Source: Oxytricha trifallax
Lineage: Eukaryota > Ciliophora > Spirotrichea > Sporadotrichida > Oxytrichidae
Direction: 5' to 3'
Assembly (NCBI GenBank): GCA_000711775.1
Contig: ARYC01017212.1
Location: 62,001-126,000, forward strand
Length of the DNA: 64,000 nucleotides
Positions 57,924 through 64,000 of the stretch are shown here, in pieces; positions within the stretch are counted from its first letter, which is position 1, and every line of letters starts with the position of its first letter. A program made the position numbers and the translations under genes. The notes below the pieces were generated by a model, which was not told the DNA's origin, searched no databases, and saw only the letters and a list, made by a program, of their open reading frames with translations.

Positions 57924-58668
57924 TCAGTTCAGGTGCCTACATGTTCGATAATTTTTTAGCCATGACTATATCAGCGGAGGCTTTGTTAGGATGTCTCTTC
58001 GCTTCAATCTTGTCCTTGTTTCGGTGAAAGTCGACAGAAATTCATGATGCATTCGCTTTTTCTTTCTGATTCTAGGTTTAGACTTCTGTTTCAGCAAGGA
58101 GAGAACCTTCCCTCTAGATTCAAAAATTAAATATATAATATAAATATAAATATTAGTTTACTAGAAAAAAATGGCTCCCCTGATAATTCTTTGTATAAAT
58201 TTTCTTTGATACATTTTTCTTTTTCTTTTTCATATGTGTCATTAATATTCTTTTTTCGATTTGCATTTTTTATAAGCAATGAGACATATCCTGTCCATAA
58301 GGTGCCCAATACCATAGAAGTATTTTCTATCTGGGAGTGATATATAATCGTGATTATAGTTCATGAACATTATTATTTCCTGATCATTCTTAATTTGGTC
58401 AAATACATTCTTGACAGATAGCTCTTATTAATTAGGCACTTTAAGCTGAATTACCTCTCCTGACTTTAATAGCTACTTTTCCCCAGAAAGAAAGTCTTTG
58501 ATAAACCTCATAGTGATATGTTCTTCACTTGGCAAAAGAATACTCCTCTTAGAGTTATATTCAAATATTCTTCCTGTTAAATTTGAGAATGTCTCCCCAA
58601 TCACTTTTAAAACAAAAATTATTTTGGAACTCTCTTGTGTCATGGGCTTAGATAGACTATCTTTCCAT
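57924..58668 (-). pseudogene. 22-kDa-type transposon protein of el.3
   Basis: ATG 58,668 (MERQSIQAHDTREFQNNF) matches the start in el.2. Family blocks follow: LLPSEEHITMRFIKDFLSGE, LSVKNVFDQIKNDQEI, PDRKYFYG, then YKELSGEPFF. A candidate intron of about 48 nt (58,114-58,161, GTAAAC to CTAG) is followed by the conserved basic tail GKVLSLLKQKSKPRIRKKKR, ending at TGA 57,924. A T-run beside the splice site is one base shorter than in el.2, which puts the tail out of frame by one, either a lesion or an indel error. One further frame change lies near the N-terminus. Confidence 0.6.
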
Positions 58669-58718
58669 ATTTTAAAAATATTTAAAGTATTATTAATAAT
58701 ATAAATGAGAAAATATAT

Positions 58719-59199
58719 ATAATTTTGGGGGGGGGAAGTTTCCTGCCCCAGAATTTTATATGCACCCAAGGGGGGAAGTTTCCTGCCCCCAAAAAGGTAG
58801 TTTCCTGCCCCGTACATAAAAATATGCAATTTTTATAATTTTCAAAGAATCTTTATCATCTATTATTATGTAGTTTTTTTAAAAAAATTTAGCTTCAAAT
58901 ATCATTTCTACCTTGATAATCAATTTAAAATTTAATGAAAATTACATTAATTATTTAAAAAAAACACTTATTTTAGCCTTGTCAATAATATATAATTTGA
59001 TAACGAATAATTATGTACCTTGAAAATTATATAATAATTAATGATGTATATTACATGGTTATGGTTATTGAAATTGAAATTAATTTGTTTCTATTAAATT
59101 TATTGCAAAAACATAAAATTTTAATGTTGGGGGCAGGAAACTACCTTTTGGGGCAGGAAACTGTCTGGGGGCAGGAAACTTCCCCCCCCCCATAATTTT
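58719..59199. mobile_element. 465-bp G-rich foldback element with 8-bp target duplication
   Basis: The element 58,727-59,191 is flanked by direct ATAATTTT copies (58,719-58,726 and 59,192-59,199). The arms start with 9-10 G and carry three copies each of AGTTTCCTGCCCC or its inverse, with the interior AT-rich. It is non-coding. An 8-bp duplication would suit hAT- or piggyBac-unlike superfamilies, but the ends do not identify one. It lies 50-60 bp upstream of the 22-kDa gene start of el.3. Confidence 0.8.
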
Positions 59200-60180
59200 G
59201 ATCTATTAATTATACTCATAAAGTAAAATTTTTTATTTAGTATGAAATTCTATATTATAATTGGCTTTCTTTAACTAATCAGAAAATATAAATTTTTTTT
59301 TATAAGAAATGTTTTTTACTCTATTAGAAAACCTTTTAGATAACTTTAATTTCAATATAAATCTTATATTGAAATATTAATAAAAATAATTGGTATATAG
59401 TTGCCATGTGTTTGACAATATGTCCAAAAAAACAAATAATTTATTTTTTTTACATTATAGTTATAATGCTTTCAACTGATTTTTGATTAGATAAATATAC
59501 GTAAAATAAAAAAATAATTATATTTTATTTTATTACTATTAGGCTCTTCAAGGCCATCTTTAGTTATTTTATTTATACATTTTTAAAAATAATTCAATTA
59601 TTTGTAGCTGGTTTCTATAGTAATCTCTAAATATTATTGAATAATATAATAATTCTTTATTATAATAATAAGAAAGTCAATATATATAAGGGTGGAAAAT
59701 TTTCATATTTTATTTTTAAACTATATATAAAGTACCCCAAGCTCAAGATTAGAATTATAGCTCAAACTAGTTAGAATTATTCATATAATAATCAGTTAAG
59801 TTGTTTTAAAGAAATTAGTATTTCTTAGAAAACTTATAAATAATTAATAATACCAATTTAACATTTTAATAACACACCATGCTAGTTATAGCTAGTGAAA
59901 TAAATTCTTAATTATAAAACTAATTAAAATATTAATTTAAAGCACTCGTTGCTATAAACTATTATTTATTATTAAATAATATTATAGTATATATATATTA
60001 TAAATGGTAGAATTAAGAGAAAGTGGTTCTTGAATAAACCAAAAACCCTTTCACATCGTTCATTCCTAAGTTTTGACTCATAAAATCACCCTCCTAAGAA
60101 ATTAATCAATTAAACTTTTAAAGATAAAATAAAATCATTTAGCTCAATTTAAAGTCAAATAATAAGAAACTAACATAATT
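59200..60180. other. AT-rich spacer between divergent genes of el.3
   Basis: No gene was seen. It should hold the divergent promoters of the 22-kDa and methyltransferase genes. Confidence 0.45.
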
Positions 60181-60187
60181 AAAGTCT

Positions 60188-61149
60188 ATGCCAAAGAAGA
60201 TATAACCACCAATAATATATTTAACAAGCAGATTTGTTTGTAAATACTGCGCCTCAGAAATCCGTCATGCTACTCTAAATGCACTTGAGGTTCACATCAC
60301 CAGGTATCATAGGGATTCACACAAAGCCAATAAGTAGAGTGACATGCTGCTAAAGAGGATTTGCAAGTTCTGTGGGATCACGAAGGACAGGGTTTATAAT
60401 TGCAGAAAGCATGAGGCAAATTCCAACACCAGCTTCAATAAAACAAAAATAATTGAGAAATAAAAAGAAGATAAAAAACACTAATCATTCATAGATGGAC
60501 CAGCCCAAGTATTGACAGATGTGTATAAGGGCTGAGTACTCATGCCAATACATAAAAAAATAAAAGGAACTAACCTACAAAGCTCTTAGAGATCCAGTTA
60601 TTTACGATTGATATGTGGAAGACATTCTAAAATGGCAAGAAATCGCATAGGATGCCTTAAAAAAGCATGGCAAGTTTTCGAAGTTGTTTTTATGGATCCT
60701 CCATGGAGAATCGATCAAATGTTCCATACTAAACACTCTCTGATGAAGAGATTCTGAACCTACCTATAGGTCTAGTGCAAAGAATGAGGAATCTTCATAC
60801 TATGGAGAGTCAATTAAGAAAGAACTAGCAACGGAATATCTTAAAAAGAATGATTATGACGAAGTTGAAAAAAGGAAAGTGTATAAAGATAAAAAAAAAA
60901 CATGAATTTGAACAAGGGCTCTGGGATGTACACTAGTCATAATAATGAAACGTTTCTTATTGGGAAGAAGGGAATTGCTAAAATATCATGTCACCGAAAA
61001 TGTAATTTTTTCTAATGTCTGAGTAAATCTATGATTTCGTTCAATTAATTGTTCCAGATAGATTAAAGTAAGAGGTATTTGCTAGGTCTTACAACATTAG
61101 ACCTAATTATACATCGTTTGGGAGCTAACTCGCAACACTATAGACTTGA
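60188..61149 (+). pseudogene. Zinc-finger MT-A70-type adenine methyltransferase (el.3), decayed
   Basis: ATG 60,188 (MPKKIQPPIIYLTSRFVCKY). A first finger CKYCASEIRHATLNALEVHI with histidines, then ICKFCGITKDRVYNCRKH, parallels el.2. The catalytic block VFEVVFMDPPWRIDQMF (about 60,680-60,730) has the DPPW signature. The C-terminal block FARSYNIRPNYTSFGSQ matches FSRPHNIRLNYTYLGKQ in el.2, and the stop is TGA 61,147. An in-frame TGA after YKG (about 60,530) and frame changes after the DPPW block mean this copy is probably inactive. The family methylates adenine N6 in RNA or DNA; in Oxytricha, MTA1 is a DNA 6mA enzyme (established knowledge). It is divergent from the 22-kDa gene. Confidence 0.7.
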
Positions 61150-62610
61150 AATATTTATATGAGTGACATAAGTAGTTAATGATAAAGCCGTTTTTAAAAA
61201 CTAAATATTTAAAATTATAAATTATGAATGCTTTGTAAATTAAATATTAAGTTTTAATTAAAAATAAATATTATATACAACCAAGTTATTTATAATATAA
61301 ATTTATAAAATTATATTTATTTTTAACTTTTTTATTTTATTTATATAATTGCTGTATAGATTGTGAATATAATTCTTCACTGAACTAAATGGTTTAATTT
61401 TAATACTGACAACCTACTGGCAAAGGATATGAAAATATGATGAATTTACTATGCTATTCCTGCAATAATTAAAATAAAAAGTTTAATTATTTTAGTTTTA
61501 TTCTTCTTCTAATATTATTTTTACTTCTTATATTATTCTTTCTTGTATTAATATTATTGTTTCATGAAACCAATAAATAATTAGATGATGAGAATAATGG
61601 CCCAGAATTAAACTATTAAAATTGATATGGTTAACTAATGGAGTCTTATTTTTTGAATAAAAGCAGGTAAAATCAATTCGTAGTATTTTAATAATAATTA
61701 GCACGAATATGAAGAATAAAGAGACTTACGCATTATTGTCATAGATATATTGATATTGAAATGTAGTGAAAAGAAAATATTCAATTGCATAAAAAAAAAG
61801 ATAATAAAACTAAGTGAGATAACTTGCGAAGGGAGTATCTTCATTTTCTGTACTCTGTTTTAATGGAGTGAAAAGAGAAACATCAGGAAAATATTGAATA
61901 AAGTGTAAAAATCATCATTAAATATTAAACGTTTACAATTTTAATAAATTACCACATTAGGACAAATATTTAGAAACTAATAAAAAGAAAATATACATTT
62001 TAAACTCCAACAGTATTAATAAATATACCATTAAATAAATTAGTATGCCACTTAATTGAACTAATCTGAGATTGATTTAAATAATGGTGAAGCAGAAATG
62101 AATTAAACATTATAATAATAATAATAATAATACTAATACCTAGAGAAGAGCTAGTAATATAATATAAATTAAAATAAATAATTTCTGTTATATTTAAAGA
62201 GTAAGAGTTATTAGAGAATTAAAATAATTATTACATAAGTTTATTTGAAATCCTTACATTTACCGTTTGAAGAGGATATTTCTAAGGGTCCTTGAGTAAT
62301 TAAAGTATAGTTGCATTTCTTTAAATAAGAGAGAAAAATTACAATTCTTTTCATCTTAAAATTATAAGTTTATGATCGAATATAATCAATTTAATAGGAA
62401 GAAAAATATAACAACTTCAATTGACTAGATGTGCTCTAATACTTTCACATTAAATTAATAAAAAATTTAACGAAACACAGAAAAATCATTAAAGTTTATA
62501 TAACAACCTGCGATTGAATATATTGCCTACAATAGTAAAAAAATTAATGCAAGAACTGTGATAAAAACTCTCCTAATAACATAGATTATAAAGGTTATTT
62601 GAGATTTTCA
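61150..62610. other. AT-rich region, no gene seen
   Basis: No motif or repeat recognised apart from a short AAT repeat near 62,110-62,135. Confidence 0.45.
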
Positions 62611-62730
62611 AAATGAGTTTCCATTTTAAATCATCTGCATAAATGGATTAAAGGAAAATATATAAGCTAGTTTATCGGCAAGGCATATTGTAAAACAAGC
62701 GAAAAATTAAAGTAGAATTCCAATAAGTTC

Positions 62731-63696
62731 ATGAGAGAATTAGATAAAATGCAGAAAAGTTTTCCTTTAAATAGATTGCCATATAACGAGTACACTAGTC
62801 TCTATGAACTCAAATTATAAAGTCAACAAAATGAAATCTTATCGTTTCCTAATAATATAATAATTATTGTAATTATTTATATTACAATCTTAAATTTAGA
62901 AGATTTGATTGTTTAAATTATGTATGATTTACTTATTAAAATAATGCAGAGAAGAGAGTGGGGAATACAGCATGAAACCTTAGAGTTTAATTCCTTTTTA
63001 GTAAATAACAATAAATGGAGTTTAAATAATAATTAATAGAAATCTATATAGATAATTAAAATTAAGGGAAATTAACATAACTTAGTAATATAAATTTATA
63101 CTTGGCAACATATACCAAAGATAAATAAAAGAATGTAGAAAATAGGAGAATTGAAATTTATAATACATGTAAATAAGTAATACTTATTATTTTTTAGAAA
63201 CACTAGCAGTTTATATAATACTAGTCTTTTAAATAAATGTTTCTCTAAAATAAACAGTTTTTTGAGAATAATAAAAAGTTCAATAACAAACATTTCTTAT
63301 AAAATCTTATCTCCCTCCTACTCCCAAAGCACTACTGTCCAATCGTATAACTTGCCTTTTGATAATACAACCTAATCACACTTTAAAAGCTACCCATTCA
63401 ACAATCTTAATTAGATTGACTGCCCATAGAAATCAGCGAGCTATAGCAGAGGCTTTCGAGATTTTTTAAAATAAATTACTTTGGAATAAAAGTAAATGCT
63501 CTCTCTAATGAATTCTGGGAAAATAAATACCCATATTATGAGGAGTTAGCATTACTTCAAAAAACTCGGAGTCATGGTTACTTCGGAGCTTAGATGGGAC
63601 ATTCAATGCACTATTCTGTCCGTTATTGACTTCCTAGTCAAATACTGCCTTTGTGACATTCCTTGCACTCGCCAAATTTTTCATAAAATACCTTGA
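62731..63696 (+). CDS. Long unknown reading frame, 321 aa
   Basis: One frame is free of TGA from 62,617 to TGA 63,694 (359 codons), far beyond the chance length at this composition. I take the first ATG, 62,731 (MRELDKMQKSFPLNRLPYNE). The last third has higher GC and normal-looking protein (HYFKKLGVMVTSELRWDIQC, then VIDFLVKYCLCDIPCTRQIF). After the stop, another frame continues to 63,920 (LSQDLIDLGIAKEVRGNSC, then GRWNVHIRHLSQEQRKCG), so the gene may run on through a frame break or intron. The middle (62,860-63,290) is AT-rich and may be an intron or eliminated insert that happens to stay open. Family unknown. Confidence 0.4.
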
Positions 63697-63920
63697 TTTG
63701 TTTGTCACAAGATTTGATAGATTTAGGCATTGCAAAGGAAGTAAGGGGGAATTCGTGCATTAAAAACCTTCTAAAGGCACCACTCGATTCTTCATTTAAA
63801 ACTCAAGGAAGGTGGAATGTCCATATCAGACATCTTTCTCAGGAGCAGAGAAAATGCGGCAACAATATTTCCTCGGGCCATCCTATGTCTTTGAATAAAG
63901 CAATATTGCACATTTCCTAG
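63697..63920 (+). pseudogene. Probable continuation of the unknown gene in another frame
   Basis: Natural-looking coding sequence of higher GC, ending at the codon before TAG 63,918 in standard code; TAG is Gln in the ciliate code, so the frame may continue. It is probably the same gene as 62,731-63,696. Confidence 0.35.
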
Positions 63921-64000
63921 TATCAAAATAAGGCATTTTACTAGATTTTCGTCTGAAATCAATTATCCTTTGAATTAGTTACTGATATCTTCTCAGATTA

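Larger units (their letters stand above)
57000..61150. mobile_element. TBE-like three-gene transposon carrying a zinc-finger MT-A70 gene (el.3)
   Basis: Transposase forward, 22-kDa-type reverse and ZF-MT-A70 forward: the same plan as el.2 in the opposite orientation. The element ends are not defined, and the limits given are those of coding signal. A 465-bp G-rich foldback element inserted just upstream of the 22-kDa start. All three genes show some breaks. Confidence 0.65.

Overview
The window looks like micronuclear (germline) DNA of a stichotrich ciliate close to Oxytricha. It is about 75-80% A+T. Coding stretches read through TAA and TAG as glutamine and stop only at TGA. Introns are tiny (20-50 nt). 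Two transposons end in the 17-base telomeric sequence CAAAACCCCAAAACCCC, the hallmark of the telomere-bearing elements (TBEs) of Oxytricha. I see no convincing intact housekeeping gene. Most of what can be read is mobile DNA, usually one element nested in another.

Layout. 0.7-4.7 kb: an old three-gene TBE-like transposon (el.1: transposase, 22-kDa-type gene, zinc-finger kinase relic). 4.9-9.0 kb: small coding islands in AT-rich DNA. 9-13 kb: AT-rich, nothing recognised. 14.0-14.4 kb: a foldback element. 14.85-16.3 kb: first copy of a duplicated, decayed unknown gene. About 17-41.5 kb: a broken Polinton/Maverick-like fossil whose type-B DNA polymerase is split by later arrivals. These are a 10.4-kb element with 100-bp terminal inverted repeats carrying an intact SecA-like ATPase and a 245-aa partner (18.47-28.90 kb); a TBE-like transposon el.2 (about 29.6-35.15 kb), itself hit by a 1.64-kb inverted-repeat element; TBE-A (35,720-39,795); and a short repeat near 40.6 kb. 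41.9-46.8 kb: unknown coding fragments and the second copy of the duplicated gene. 47.9-48.6 kb: a packaging-ATPase fossil. 50,263-55,583: TBE-B, carrying a 1.18-kb foldback insertion. 55.6-56.2 kb: a coding fragment and a 93-bp tandem repeat. 57.0-61.15 kb: TBE-like el.3, with a G-rich foldback insertion. 62.6-63.9 kb: a long unknown reading frame.

How the parts work together. All five Tc1/mariner-related elements share one plan: transposase and 22-kDa-type gene convergent, with a third gene divergent from the 22-kDa gene. In TBE-A, TBE-B and el.1 the third gene is a zinc-finger protein kinase. In el.2 and el.3 the same slot holds a zinc-finger protein fused to an MT-A70-type adenine methyltransferase. 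In all five, the 22-kDa-type gene appears to have a small intron at the same codon, followed by a conserved basic C-terminal tail. These two points, and the SecA-like element, are the most interesting things in the window.

Limits. The coding calls come from reading frames by eye. Single-base frame breaks often lie in homopolymers and could be assembly errors. Without the matching macronuclear genome I cannot say which islands are macronuclear-destined and which are eliminated.
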